Shown here piece after piece: positions 1 to 12,070 of a stretch of DNA of 64,000 nt (position 1 is the first letter of the stretch; each line of letters starts with the position of its first letter). The notes below the pieces were generated by a model. It was not told the DNA's origin. It saw nothing but the letters and a program-made list of their open reading frames with translations, and did no database searches. Both the position numbers and the translations under genes were made by a program. The DNA is taken from the NCBI GenBank assembly GCA_039619475.1, contig CM077115.1:221821291-221885290 (forward strand), written 5' to 3'. This DNA comes from Icerya purchasi (lineage: Eukaryota; Arthropoda; Insecta; Hemiptera; Monophlebidae).

Positions 1-2560
1 TGTTTAAAAATAAAGTATAATATCCTAAAAAATTAAGTATAAGAACCGTTTATAATTAAATCGGATTTTTATTATTACCCGTAGAATATATCATTTTTTT
101 TTTTTTTTTAATTTGACAAGAGCTCTTAGCGAAAGGCGCATTTGCAAATCGGTTCCTTTAGAATTAGTTTAAATTCAAATTTTCTTATCCGCGGTATCAT
201 TAAAAAGTCCCGGAAATCCGGATTTTTTTTTTTTTTTTTTTTTGGTTTTTCGGAATGTAAGTTACGAAAAGCGTGAGTATTTTGATTTCTCATTTCTAAT
301 AACGCGAATCTCAACATGTAGCTCAGAAGCGCAATTCAAAATAAAGACAAAAACACTCTCGATGCGGTGTTCTCTACTTTTCTTTTTCAGTAATGAAATT
401 TCTCCGTTAATGGCTATGTCAATACGTCGGGGTTAGTATAAAAATTCGATTTTCGGGTTGCATTTTCGAGGTGATATTAAGGAAGTTTTAATGCAAATTT
501 TTTTCTGTAAACGTTGCAGAAGAAATACCATCATGTGCGGGTCGTCCCTGTGGAGGGTGCACCCCCGTGACGAGGCCCGAATGTTTATTTATGCATATAA
601 TAAATACAAAAGTTTATTTTGGAGAAAGACAGTTTGATCAAAGAAGTTTGCAGCATTTCATAATTCAAAAAATCAAAAAGTAAAACTGTAAATTTTTTCA
701 TTGTTTTTTTCTTTCTGTAATTCTCAGAGAAATCCTTTTTCAGCCGTTTGAAATATAAAGAAGGTACAAGTACGTATTCCTTTTTTTTTTTTTTTTTTTT
801 TTTTTGTTATAAAATCTGGAACGTCATGTGGGGGAGGAACATTCTGAAAAACAACGTATTGTCAAACTGTCGCCCCCAAAATAAATCTAGTATTTATTAC
901 ATATATAATAATGTAACACTAGTCATCCACCTCCAGACACGAACTAGTCCTACAATACTAACGCAAGTGTAAATTGCGGTTGACATCATTGTGGGGGGAA
1001 AAAAATAATAAAATAATTTACCAGTTCTTAGCAACTTCTATATTAACGCAACGCGTTTAGAGTTCATAGACAACGCAAAATCGTAGTACACAAATCGCAA
1101 CAAGGTTTTTGCAAGTGCCGGCGGCGTATCGGCATGGTCACCGACAGAAGAATTTTATTGTTTAAAAGGAAAGCAATAATTTCTGTTTTAATCACTCTTT
1201 ACTTCCTGTTTCACTGAGCTCGAATTAATTTCCTGGTTATTAAACGTTCGAAAAAGAAGAGAAATCAAAAAACATGAAGTTCATTCTGAAAAGAAAAAAA
1301 AATATCTACTTTTTGAAAAGGACGTTTTGGTGAACACAAAAAACTTTAAATTCCAGCTAATTCCGGAACAGCCGATTTATACAAGTGTCGCTAGAAAAGG
1401 GGTTTCTTGCGAAATTTGTTACGAGCAAAATTAAGTTCTAAGAAGAAAAAGGCTTCCTCCTCTCCGGCTATGCGATAAGGCTTCTGTCATAAGCAGCCGA
1501 CTTCTTTAAAATTCGCATAAAAATGCTTATTGCGTTCCAACCGGCTTTATGAACATGAATGGAACAGAGTTAATTCGGATTATGCAAGAATAGCCATATA
1601 ATAAAAGCCGGGAGGGGGTACAATAGGGAAAATTATTTAAACGGCGAAATGAATAAATGTTAAAAAGGGAGTTCTCTGAAAAACCAATTAACGAATTATG
1701 GCTACGAACAAAAACACACGGGCGCGTATTATAAGAAAATAATTGAATAGACGGCGCAGTTGTACGTCGAAATATGCTGCGTGCCTAAAAAAAAAAAACA
1801 AAAAACAAAAAAAAACAGAAAACGAACTAGGAAAGAAGGCGATGTAATTAGTTAAAATTAAAGGTAAAATAGGTTTATCGGGAAAGAAAATATTTTATCC
1901 GTCAGACGATTAAAAGAAATCAACTGCGCTTGAAATACGAAACCGCGAACCATAGCCGGCGTTGGAATTTCCATTTATCTAGAATTTTCGGTAATCGATA
2001 GTGCAGTTGTGACATTTTCCCTTTCATTTCGTCATCGAACCGTCTCTGCAATCGAAAAGTCAAGTCTCCAGTTCTAGCATATTTATTTAGAACTGAGGAC
2101 AAAGCCATGAATTTGAGAAGTAAAACGAAGAAAGCTAACATCTTTTTTCTTTTTTTTCGACTAGTAGAAAATAATGGCGAAAGAATCTTAAAACGAATTA
2201 AGCGAGTAGGGATTGAAAAGCTGTTAATAAGCGGACGGCTATCATCAAACGCGGAAGAACCGTTACAGGATTTGTTGGTGAAATGCATTCGATAGAACGT
2301 TCGGAAGTTTTGCAGTGGTAGCTGTCATGTTGGTTAATGGATTTCTCCGTCTCTTTACTTGCACAGTTCTAGCCGTAGTGTTAAATGGTAAATTCCTTCT
2401 CACCCATCGACTCCGGGGGGAGGGGGGGGGGGACTCTGTTTTTGTAGGGATGGCAATAATATCTGATGATAGTCTTTCATCTGTCCAGTTGGCACTGCGG
2501 CGTGGGCGCTATAGTGCGCAGTTGTGGTCATAGTGTTGGATGATGTATCGTGTTCTTAGT
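1..2560. other. Non-coding stretch, no gene recognised
   Basis: Mostly AT-rich sequence with long T or A runs (about 222-243, 780-805, 1788-1816). Short open frames overlap on both strands and show no known domain. The only item worth noting is a cysteine-rich open segment at 520-683, listed separately. A G-rich patch lies near 2415-2432. Nothing else is supported. Confidence 0.6.
520..683 (+). CDS. Possible terminal exon, cysteine-rich, unidentified
   Basis: A pyrimidine-containing stretch ending in an AG at 518-519 is followed by 53 open codons in the frame starting at 522, ending with TAA at 681-683. The first half is markedly less AT-rich than its surroundings and encodes four closely spaced cysteines (motif CAGRPCGGCTPVTRPEC). 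The second half looks like ordinary AT-rich sequence. There is no start codon near the beginning, so if it is coding it would be an internal or last exon whose partners lie outside the window. I do not recognise the motif. A chance open frame is the likelier explanation. Confidence 0.13.
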
Positions 2561-2603
2561 CCTTCGCGTGAATATGAAATGTACTTCATAGTACATTTTT
2601 ATA

Positions 2604-2930
2604 TTGGGCTCTATTGCGAGGAAGTCGTTAGAGCTATGGAAATCACGCGCTACCACAGCCAGTTACAATATCGACCTCCACTTTTTTTCTGATCTCAAAT
2701 TTTTTACTTTCCTTTGTACGTTGTTTTCTGCTATCCTATTCGTAAGTGGTATCTTCTTGTTCTATTCATCTTTTCTCGAACTCCCTTTCTAGATATCACC
2801 TCGTCTTTTTTTTTTTGCCCTTTCATTTCCACCGTCAAGAAGAGATGTTTTCCTCGTGATGATGATGGGTAAACGTCTGACACTAGCCAGCTGATAAATA
2901 AAGGAAATAAAAAAAAATAAATAAATAGTA
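2604..2930 (+). mobile_element. Possible 3' end of a degraded LINE
   Basis: The stretch ends with a GGTAAACGTCTGACACTAGC-like sequence followed by an A-rich tail with TAAA repeats (about 2895-2928). This resembles in layout the 3' ends of the family A LINEs further along, which have GGGTAAATGTCC..GTTGACG..CCC and then poly(A). The upstream 250 bases are pyrimidine-rich like the family A C-terminal coding region, but no protein motif can be read. The call rests on the tail and a loose 3' consensus only. Confidence 0.25.
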
Positions 2931-2934
2931 ATAG

Positions 2935-3785
2935 CCAATTTTATCAAAACGATAAAGTTTAATCAAATTTAAAATATATAATTTCAATCGTATTTATTAA
3001 TTTCGTAACAGTTCCTTTTTTTCCCTTTTATTTTTTCCCATCGCTATATCGAAGTGCAACGATATTTAAAAATTTTTAGTTTTCAATTTAGTAACCAGCC
3101 GAAAATGTGTTTTCCTATTATTCGAAAAATTAACAAACATGTTATTCTGTATTCTAATACAGTTACAGAAATGCTATTAGAAATTCGAAAAAAAAAAAAA
3201 AAAAGAAAAGACGATAATAATAATGATAACTCCAACTTTTTTACGATCAACTTTTAATACGAAACTCTTTAGATCAAGGCAAAACGTTTAAAGTAATCGA
3301 TACTTTGTGAAGATGTTTTTTCTCATGCTCCGTATGCAAATTTATCTTGAAAATAAATGATTAAAAGACCGGAAAAAAATATAGATTAAAAACTCCAAAT
3401 AATGTTTATGCTAAGCTGTTTCATAATTGGAAACGGTATTTTATAAGTAAAAATGTTCTCCTTCCGAAATGTAATTACTTCCATTTTTTTCTAATTATTA
3501 TTATTACCTACTAATAGTAAATTACTCTTTAATAATATTATTATTAACACGCTTCGATGTATTTGGGGGAATTTTATTTTTCCTAACAATGGTTTAAATG
3601 ATAGACTCTCTTGTAGAACCGATAAAATAGGCTATATCTCCTTCATCGCCAAATGGCTCACCACTGGGCCGGAAAAGAAATTAGAGAGAACGGACGAAGG
3701 AGCAAAGTTCGTTTTTTATAAATACGATAAATAAGCATGTTTGTACTGTCTGTGAAAAAATTACGGAAAACGTGGGAATAATTAA
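2935..3785. other. No gene seen
   Basis: AT-rich sequence with an A run at about 3189-3204 and no recognisable protein, RNA or repeat structure. Confidence 0.5.
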
Positions 3786-3787
3786 AC

Positions 3788-4690
3788 TTCTTTTTTTTCT
3801 TCTATGAGCGCGCCAGCGGCATTGACTCAACAACAGGAAAAGCTAAGCTATAAAACTAAACAGCAAGATGGTCAGCAATGGACCTAACAAAAAACAACAG
3901 TGAAGGCACCACATTCGATGAAGGAAAGGAGAGGATAAAGGAAGCGTTACAGAGAGCATAATGTCAACATGTATGAAAGGGAGCGTTCATTAAGAAGAGC
4001 AGGACGCTCGAAGAAAATGTGATCAGCATCGCATATACGAAGAGGATCGCAATCGTGAAAAGAACAATAAGGAGATGGCGACAAAGCAAACCAAAAGCGA
4101 GAAGAGAAGAATAGAGAATGATTGATCGGGAGAAGGGAGACAATATAGGAGCGACAACCGAAAGGAATAAAATGGAGCCAAAACAGGGAACGCGGGATCG
4201 GTTGAATAAGCCGGCAATGCGAATAACGATTAGAAAGTAGGGAGGGATAAATGTCCCGCCAAAGTCTGGCGTGTTTAGAGGTGGATAAGGAAAGGATGTC
4301 TGAAGAAAGGAAATAATTAAGGAATAAATCAAGGCGGGCAGCAAAGTGAGCTAAAGAGTCAGCTGCGTCATTGCCGTCTATTCCGGAATAACCTGGGATC
4401 CGTAAAAAATCAATCGGAATAGAGCGGGATGACTGCATAGTAGAGGGAAGAGAATGAATTGTGAGAATAGTACCACCATCAGAGGAATGGAAAGGAGAAG
4501 AGGATATGGCTTGAAGGACGCCGGTAGAGTCCGAAATGATGGGAATTGGGAAACCCCGCTTGAAGAGAAAATGAAAGAGACAGCCTGAAGAACGGCAATC
4601 GACTCGACAGAGAAGATAGAGCAGAAGGAAGGAAGCCGGAAGAACTTAGAAAGCCGAAGCGATGGGTCTTATTATTTTTTCGTTTTAAAA
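3788..4690 (-). mobile_element. Family A LINE fragment: RNase H and 3' end
   Basis: Read on the minus strand, a frame disrupted by stops encodes the RNase H domain of a non-LTR ORF2. A segment with ISDSTGVLQAI (active-site Asp region) is followed by RIPGYSGIDGNDAADSLAH (the His/Asp block) and then by a C-terminal region with a CDADHIFFE..ERS finger remnant. The longest piece is 163 codons (3947-4438). The element ends near 3790 in an A-rich tail (T run on the plus strand) after a sequence matching the 3' ends of the other family A copies. It is truncated at its 5' side near 4690, typical of incomplete reverse transcription. No target-site duplication was found. Confidence 0.8.
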
Positions 4691-5114
4691 CAATTTTAGA
4701 GTAAGAAGAAGAGAGTCGAAGAATCTTTTTACGAATATAAGCAATGGCGGTCAAAATTCCTCACCCGAAGAAACCTACACATGCCCAACGGAACTCCGGA
4801 ACATCCTTATTTTCAGATAGCTACAGTGAAAGTCACAAGATTCTTTACTTTCTAAAAGCTACTCTCAACTTTATGCAAAATTTTAAACTAAATAATTCCC
4901 CGCGCCTCTAACAAAAGGCTGTACACGGCAGAACGGGGAAAAAATGGAAAGTATAAAATTGTATCATGCTTGTAGAACTCGTAAAGAATGGAACGAACAC
5001 CATAAAATGATTTAAACATCTAAAACTTCCATGGTGGTTATGATTAGAAAAATAATTTACGGTAGACGAATTCTTTTATTTCAATGCTCAACGTTTCGGA
5101 CAGCTTACACTGAC

Positions 5115-5690
5115 CATCAAGATGGTAGATAACAGCGCACCCAAATTCGAACCCTGAGGAATACCAGAAGTAGGTGTATATTCTTTGGAACAGGTAACTA
5201 TTACATATTACATATAAGATAGGGGGGTGCTTGAAGATACAAACTAAGCAACTTTGTGTAACTCCTTGAAAATAATCCGTAACTACCGAGTTTATGTAGC
5301 ACTGCCTATGGTTATCTTTGTCGAATGCTTTACCGAAAACAGAAACAGCATTGACATTCCATCCAATCTATTATTCGAGTTACAAATTTTGCCAGATTTG
5401 TTGCGGTTAACTTACGTTCCATAGATCCGTGCTGTTCGACATAATTTTAGGGGTCGCAAGTGTTTATACAGCTTAGCCTGCAGTATAGACTCCAATAACT
5501 TAACATTATGGTAACGGGGTGATAATTCTCGATCAAACGAAAATCACCGGACTTGAGTATAGGAGTAATTCTAGCAGTTTTAAGTAACGCCAGCCAAATT
5601 CCCGTTCTTATAACTATATTAAATAAGTAAATCTCGACGGTTTTTCTAAACTGAATGAACATAATTTGAAAAGGTATGCTTGGCAAGTAG
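5115..5690 (-). mobile_element. Reverse transcriptase fragment, Jockey/CR1-like LINE
   Basis: On the minus strand the order of motifs follows a non-LTR reverse transcriptase. LLKTARITPILKSGDFRLI..NY (finger region) at about 5530-5600 is followed by KLLESILQAKL, a QHG-like remnant (EQHGSMERKLTATNLAKF), a decayed KAFD block, and SGIPQGSNLGALL at about 5132-5171. Stops and frameshifts break the frame repeatedly, so this is a fossil. The SGxPQGSxLGPLL form of the motif-4 loop points to a CR1/Jockey-type element and differs from the neighbouring fragment at 5720-6300. Neither end has a tail, and no endonuclease is present. Confidence 0.7.
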
Positions 5691-5719
5691 TTAAGTTTTC
5701 TAAAAGGTAATTTCTTGAG

Positions 5720-6300
5720 AGTATGTATTTATATGAGGAGGCCGATAATCATTTTTTGTCAAATGTTAAGCCCAACTACATCATATCGCTCAGATTTTGG
5801 TATCTGAACGCAGTTGGTATCAATTTTAAAAGATGGTGATTGCAGTTTCTTATCCGACAAAAATGAGCAACTTTGTTTTGCAGCATGAAAAGCTAAGGAA
5901 CCATTATTTACTGTGCCCTGTATCATTTGTTGACCGAACGCGGGATTGTTACACGCCATAAATATAATAAGATCGTTTGCAACTGGGAAAAGAATATTTT
6001 AATATACATATATATCGTTTATGGTTAAGTTAAAAAGAAAAGTTCGGCTGAGTATCGAACCGGGAGCAACTTCATTTCTCATTTGAAAAAGATCCGAATA
6101 ATGTCGGCCCAGACGTACTTTGAAGTAGCGATTAGCTGGAAAATTTTGGATAAAGATCTGTAGCTGTCCACGGAATTCATACTTGTGCACAACATCTTCT
6201 ATGGAGCAGAGTCAAAGACAATTACGAAGAAGTGACGTTTAACTGTCACAGTTGGTCGTGCGTAGATCTTTCAGGACGAAAGCCTAACTTTATTGTTGGC
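5720..6300 (-). mobile_element. Reverse transcriptase fragment of an RNase H-type LINE
   Basis: Minus-strand translation gives, in order, GFRPERSTHDQL (palm entry), a VIVFDSAP piece in place of the usual FDLEKAYD, FRGQLQIFIQNFPANRYFKV, then VAPGSILSRTFLFNLTINDI (motif 4, PQGS changed to APGS) and VANDLIIFM in place of the catalytic FADDLxxF. The domain is therefore catalytically dead as well as frameshifted. The spacing and the INDI sequence resemble the family B element at 22.3-24.9 kb more than the fragment directly downstream, so two unrelated LINE remnants lie side by side in the same orientation. Confidence 0.72.
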
Positions 6301-6309
6301 TACATATCA

Positions 6310-7960
6310 AGTCTCTGCTCTCCGGCTGCCAGATAAGCCTCGCGTTAATAATTTTTTTCAAAATTTTACCCGACACCGATGTTAACTAGCGCCGGCGGTT
6401 AAAGTTTCATTCTTGTGATAACTTTCTTGATGTCCATATTTTATTCAAAAATTATAATTGAACTAGGTTCATTGTAAAAGGTCAATATTGGGGTTACTCA
6501 ATAACACGTTAAAAAACTCGACGCGCAATCGTTTCGAAAACAGGCAAAAATTTTATTAACTCGTTTCAGAATTCGCAAAAATGAACAGAAATGAGCTAGA
6601 ATGTGCCGCCGGAACTTTTTTGGTATATATAATTTCTTTCAGGAATGACGGAGAATTTATTCTCTAAATGAATTTCGAAGTTTTCGAAGCATTATTCGAA
6701 TTCTCATTGTCAAACAAAAGAAGCGATTGACGGCAGCAACAAGATGGTTCCCATCGAAAGACCTAAACGAACGTGTCTACCGGTCGAAATTATTTTCCCG
6801 ACTGATAAAAATATCGTCCGAAACGGTCGATTTATTCGAAAAAGACGTACGCGACAAAGAATTAAACGCAACCGTGAAATGGTCGTACGAAAATTCTCAA
6901 TTTATAGACAGGTACATGTACTGCAAAAACGAGCCGGACAAGCATTTTAGATGCGCCGCCGAGCATTAAATCCGCGACCTATAACGAATATAACGCGATA
7001 CGCGTTCTTTTACTGCTCTTTAACATTTACCGCGAAAGTGCCTGTTCACGCTTTGCATCAGCTAGAAATAGAGTTACACAAAAAACCGTATTATCATTAA
7101 AAAACTTTCAGTTCTCTGAGAAATCATCTGAATTAGAGTTACCATCGTCAATCGCTCCAGCCTTCTTATAAAAAAAAAACATTTCTAGACACGATTACGA
7201 ACGGAACACAGGAGAATTTTAGTGAACTTTACGTGTATATTATTCAAAATTTGCGCCCCTAAAATTCTAAAAATTTAGCGGATTCCGTAAAGTTCCTACA
7301 TCCTAACAATACGTGTACGTCGATCATCGAAAAATGAATAAAATCAGTTCTGCAGCTAAGAGAACGAGCACCTGCAAATTTGAAAATCTCTCGATTATTT
7401 TTCTTATTTTTTTTCTATATGATATCAAAAAATGAAATAAACCGCCTGTGGACTTTTTATCATCCCCTATTTTTTTATAACTTTATAATACAGATGTTAA
7501 AAACATGTATTGAATACGACTAGAGAATTATACTTAATAAAAGACTTGCGACTCTACACGAGAAATTTTTGAAATTTTCTTTGTTCAATATTGAAGAGCT
7601 GGAATTACATGGTTACGCAAAAGATACACATAGCGCTTACCGGTGACCATACAGGTAACAAGACCGAGAAAGCACTCGTCTCCACGAAAAAAAATATGGC
7701 CCTATGATAAATAATGCTATAAATCCGCACCACACAGTGACCTTTGCATAATGAAGCGGTACTGGTAGCGCAATCTGTTGCTAACATTAGATACCGAGCC
7801 AAAAAAATTGAAACTATTTTTTTTTTTTTTTTTTATGTCGTACGCTTTCCCTCTTCTTCAATAATATTCCGTTCAAATTTGACGTCATTCTGACCAGCGG
7901 TTCTATTTTTATAGCGTTTTGAAACTTGAACTTTAATTATAATCACCCTGTGTATATACA
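6310..7960. other. Unassigned stretch with one open frame
   Basis: An 80-codon open frame at 6727-6969 (plus) lies in a slightly more GC-rich patch with CG-rich codons and contains EKDVRDKELNATVKWSYEN. A second frame over the same bases is also open for 68 codons. No family is recognised, no splice sites clearly bound it, and it may be a chance frame. The rest is AT-rich with a T run at about 7817-7834. Confidence 0.35.

Positions 7961-7962
<2 letters not shown>

Positions 7963-8020
<58 letters not shown>
7963..8020. repeat. (TA)n microsatellite
   Basis: Uninterrupted TA dinucleotide repeat, 29 units, flanked by further AT-rich sequence. Confidence 0.97.
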
Positions 8021-8024
<4 letters not shown>

Positions 8025-9483
8025 TACGCATATATAAAAAATAATAAATTAAAGAAAGAAAAAAAAGATATATAAGAATGTAAAGTTTTACTTTGGATAT
8101 AGGTCAGCTGAGGTATGTGATCGATATAAACTCAAAAGGATATGCAACAAATATTACCATTTTAAAGTACCGAACATTATTGTTTATAGTATTAATTTGT
8201 ATTCCGCATTTTCGCTGCTCACTCCAGAATATAATCCGTCTCGGGCTCGGTCTGGCGAGCTTTTTTTCTCCTAATTATTCTACGCTGGCATTCGTGAGTG
8301 ACATTAACACATTTACGGTCATGTTTGCTTGAGATTTTTTACTTTATACAGGGAGTACTATTAATTTTAATCAAAAATAACTTGGATAGATGATGTGGCG
8401 GATAGATCCTACCCATGCGTGTTCACTAATCTTTACTATCCCCATGAAAAAAAGAGTAAACAATGTTGTTTAGTTTTTCGTGTTAATATTAACTTAATAA
8501 TGGCCAAATAGAAAAAAAAAAAATAATAATAATTGAAACTTTCGCAACGTAAAGTATTTTCATTTGTAGTTTAAATTTCAGTTTTGTTTAGACTAAAATG
8601 TTCTATTATATGCGAAATAATCGTATTGTTTTTTTTATTCGTACTATTTTTCATTTTTTTTTTGTTCCGAGTTTCGCTCTTCGGCCAGTTTTATTCCTTA
8701 TATTTGCACTATATTATCACATATTTCATTAACAAAAGTAGGTGATTATTTGTAAAAAGAAAACAAAAATTAAAAACGTGTAAATCAGAGCGCGTTGTGT
8801 GTTATTTTTTAAATTTAAAATTGCCGACAAAAATGTGACCCATCCCGTAACACTCGATGATGCTTGAAAGTTGCAGAAAAATTAGCACACCGACCTTGGC
8901 CCGAAAACTGAATCGTGGTAGAAGAAAAAAAAGTGGCGCGATAGTCGGAAGATTCGAAAAATTAAAGAGTAGGGCGTGTTCCTGCTTACAGTTCAATGAT
9001 CAAAACTTAATCACAAGGCCGGTCGGAGGAGAGAAAAAAATTAATTTATTTATTAAAAAAAAAACAGCAATGTACAATATTAATTGCCTTTAAAACTTCG
9101 TGATAAAACTCCGGAAAATTATGCAACGCCAACGTTTACAATCACGGTTAGAAATACAATGATTGTGTTTTGAAAAAATTACTTTAAAAAAGAAATACCG
9201 ATAAAAAATAAAATAAAGAACCGAACCGACGGTTTCAGAGACTAGACCTAGACTTTTGCGGTGAAACGTTCCAAATTAGCCTCCGAAATGTATCGGTACA
9301 TTTTTCACTTTTTTCTTCTACTAAAATAATAGAAACTGCTGCTTGCTCGACGATATGCTGCCAGATTGAAAGAACATCCTAATAGTACACAACAAAAAAA
9401 CTACTGAGCAACCCAAGCGAGGGACGTAGGCTGAATAGGAAACGACCTCAAGATCTCGTATAAATTAAAAATGTATAAATAAT
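8021..9483. other. No gene seen
   Basis: AT-rich sequence with homopolymer runs. No protein family, RNA gene or repeat was recognised on either strand. Confidence 0.5.
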
Positions 9484-9590
9484 ATGTGCGTGTGTGCTGA
9501 TGTGTGAGGGTGTATATGCATGTGCGTGTGTGATGGTATGTATGTGTCCGTGAGAATGCAAAAGTATGTGTGTATGCATTTTGTGTATAC
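9484..9590. repeat. Degenerate (TG)n-rich tract
   Basis: Plus strand is an irregular TG/TGTA repeat (GTGTGTGC, GTGCGTGTGTG, GTATGTGTGTATG). It explains the His/Thr-rich open frame on the opposite strand, which should not be taken for a gene. Confidence 0.85.
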
Positions 9591-9702
9591 ATATATAAGT
9601 TAATTTTAGCACCCTTCACTGGTTGGGTTGCTTATTCATTTTATTTTAACTTATTCCATAAATTACCAAATAGTTGATAAGACACCTGTGTAAAATAGCA
9701 AG

Positions 9703-9734
<32 letters not shown>

Positions 9735-9830
9735 AATAAAAAAGTAAAATTTTTCAAAATATTAAATGCATTTCTACAAAGTTTTCAGCATTGTTGATAA
9801 ATTGCAGTTAAATATATATATATATATATA
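9703..9830. repeat. Two (AT)n microsatellites
   Basis: AT dinucleotide runs at about 9703-9729 and 9812-9830, separated by AT-rich unique sequence. Confidence 0.9.
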
Positions 9831-9839
9831 TTATATTAA

Positions 9840-11685
9840 AATATATGTATATTCGGGACATTGATTTAATTAAATTTCTTACACAGTTTATTGAATTACG
9901 TCGTACTTTTGAGAGATCTAGTCGAAAAAAACGTAAAAGAAATACATGAACGACACTGCTGACAAAATAAATCCTCACGTTCAACGGGATGGCCGATGAT
10001 TTCCGTTTTTCGATAGCTTTTTCTAGGGACTTCGTGCAACTTCAGACCAGTGCCGTAATATTTTCGCTTTTTTTTTTTTTATAAGTCGAAACCATTGATT
10101 AAAGTCTGTTTTAAACGTCGATCAAAAAGCAGCTCCTCGTGATTATTTTTTTCGAAAATTGCGACGAATAATGTTTACTGAATTATTTTACCGAACGGGA
10201 GGTTAATAATAAAGCGAAGAGATTTTACATACTTTTAATGAATAAAACTGTTCAAGATCAAAAATTAAAATAATAATTATAAAACGTAACCGCGTGGTTA
10301 ACGAAATTAAGAGCCGGAACATTTTTAAAACTTTGCCATCGCTAAAAGTCGACATTGTTAAAATCGGTATCTTATCTCTCGATTCCATCGCTAACGCTTC
10401 ACTCCAAATTATTCCCTCTTCCCAACCACAGTATGTTTTCAAAATAGTCTTCTAAAATCTACGAAAAAATATAACCTCTTCATCTTGTCCCGAAGCTGGC
10501 GCAATAAAAAAAATTGAATGAATAAAAGATAATTTTCTACTACTAGTAAATTCACTAAAAGAAAACATCAAAAAAGGACTAAATTGCTTTACTTACTTTC
10601 GGGTTTAATTCTGGTCGTTGTACGACTTACATCGCTGTAAGTTGGTTTAATAAAAATGAACCTGCGACCGACTACAAATCATAACGTTGCCAGTTCGTAT
10701 GAAAAATGCCGCTTATCAGTTCTCAAAACTGTCTGTCGCTAAGAAAGCGCTCCGTTTTAAACACGTAATACTATTTTTCCAGTCTGCATTTATTGTAGAA
10801 ACGAAAAATATTTACAAAAAATTCCTCGACAATGACGACGGAAAAGTAGGAGAAATAGTGTGCTCAATCTAAAAACATCTTCGAGAAAATCCGATCGGTA
10901 ACTAGCGGCGACTAAAAATGTGATCGAATTTTGTTTATAATTTTAGGCTTCGCGCGTGTTCCAATTAATTACTCGGGCATCTTTCAGTTGTACCCGCGTG
11001 ACGGGGCTCATGGGAATAATTGAGTTTCGAAATATTTTCGCGGAGTTTATCGTATTTTCGTTTTTTCTTCTTCTAATCGGCGCGTAAACTCGTTATTATT
11101 TCTTACATCAGCGCGAAGATTCGCAAAAGTAAAAAGTTCGATAATGATTAATAAGGTACTGTACACACAAGCACAGCGCCGTCGTTTGGGTCTTGTACTG
11201 TGACAGCACATGCACACTTAAAAGCATTTTTGCCACTGTCTCAGTCGGAAGTTTCAGGCATATTTAAATCTCTCACGGTATTGCAACGACAAAGAAAAAT
11301 TATCCTACTAACCCTCAGGAAAAAACGGCACAATTTTTCGTTAAGAAATTCGTTATAAACAAAATTTATCACGACTAAGCAAGAGAATGCGGAAATATTT
11401 TATCATTTCGCTAAATAGTTTTCTCTGTATTTATTTCAAGTGCTGTTCGTCTACAAGAATATGTTGTTTATCATAGAAGCGAACACAATGTTGAAACGGT
11501 CTCACTATTTTTAAATCGAAACCGCATTACGGGCACAAATTTATTTCCGATTATTCTTCACATAGTAATTAAGAAACAGCGCAGAATCAGATTTAAGCAA
11601 AAAATTACATATCGAAATTCGGGGGAAAAAAGTAGAAAAGAGTTATAAAAGCAACAAATTAATCGTTATCAAAAGCCGCTTTTAT
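9840..11685. other. No gene seen
   Basis: Moderately AT-rich sequence without recognisable coding motifs. Some patches (for example 9955-10060 and 10880-11060) are less AT-rich than average and could be regulatory or conserved non-coding DNA, but nothing in the sequence proves this. Confidence 0.45.
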
Positions 11686-11689
11686 GCGA

Positions 11690-12070
11690 AGAAATATGGG
11701 GCCACTCATCGATAAGGGATGTGGGTGCCGTTAATAAAATACGCCAAATAATCTGGAATGCCTAATCCTGATCTATAACCAAACACGGCCCTAGGAAAAA
11801 CATTATATCGCATTCACTCCACCATTCTCCTCCCTATTTTCCCAAACAGTTCCCCAAAAGTCATTCTTATACAACTTGTTAAGCTTATGGGTGTGGTCCT
11901 TACAGAATCAAATGATGGCTTACCAATCTTGGGAACGACCGGTCTCTAGAGACGATACCGGAGAAGTTCATTAAGAATCTTAACTAGAGCAGGTCTGGGG
12001 CTTTATAGCAGCTGTTGATACCGAAGAGAAGAGTTTCTTGGTTCAATTTATTAAACAGCCCTTCAATAGT
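11690..12070 (-). mobile_element. Reverse transcriptase fragment of a LINE
   Basis: Minus strand encodes VVPKIGKPSFDS followed by R..ISLTSCIRMTFGELFGKI, matching the KPGKD..YRPISLTSCxxKxxEKI block of non-LTR reverse transcriptases. It continues into WMRYN..P.AVFGYRSGLGIPDYLA, equivalent to QFGFRKGRSxxDNLA. Upstream, KAPDLLLLRFLMN fits the PDxIxxxxLK region. A few stops and frameshifts are present. Only about 120 codons remain, with no catalytic FADD box and no tail, so it is an internal fragment of a lineage different from family A. Confidence 0.65.

Noticed and set aside
780..805. Each long poly(T)/poly(A) run as a LINE footprint
   Set aside because: Apart from 20129-20202, the runs examined (for example near 230, 790, 7820, 13840, 14120, 60525) lack flanking direct repeats and a recognisable LINE terminus.
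3947..4438. Host RNase H or integrase gene
   Set aside because: The context of LINE 3' ends, A-rich tails and several paralogous copies shows that it is non-LTR retrotransposon ORF2.
9401..9619. His/Thr-rich 72-codon open frame on the minus strand
   Set aside because: It is the translation of a degenerate TG repeat.
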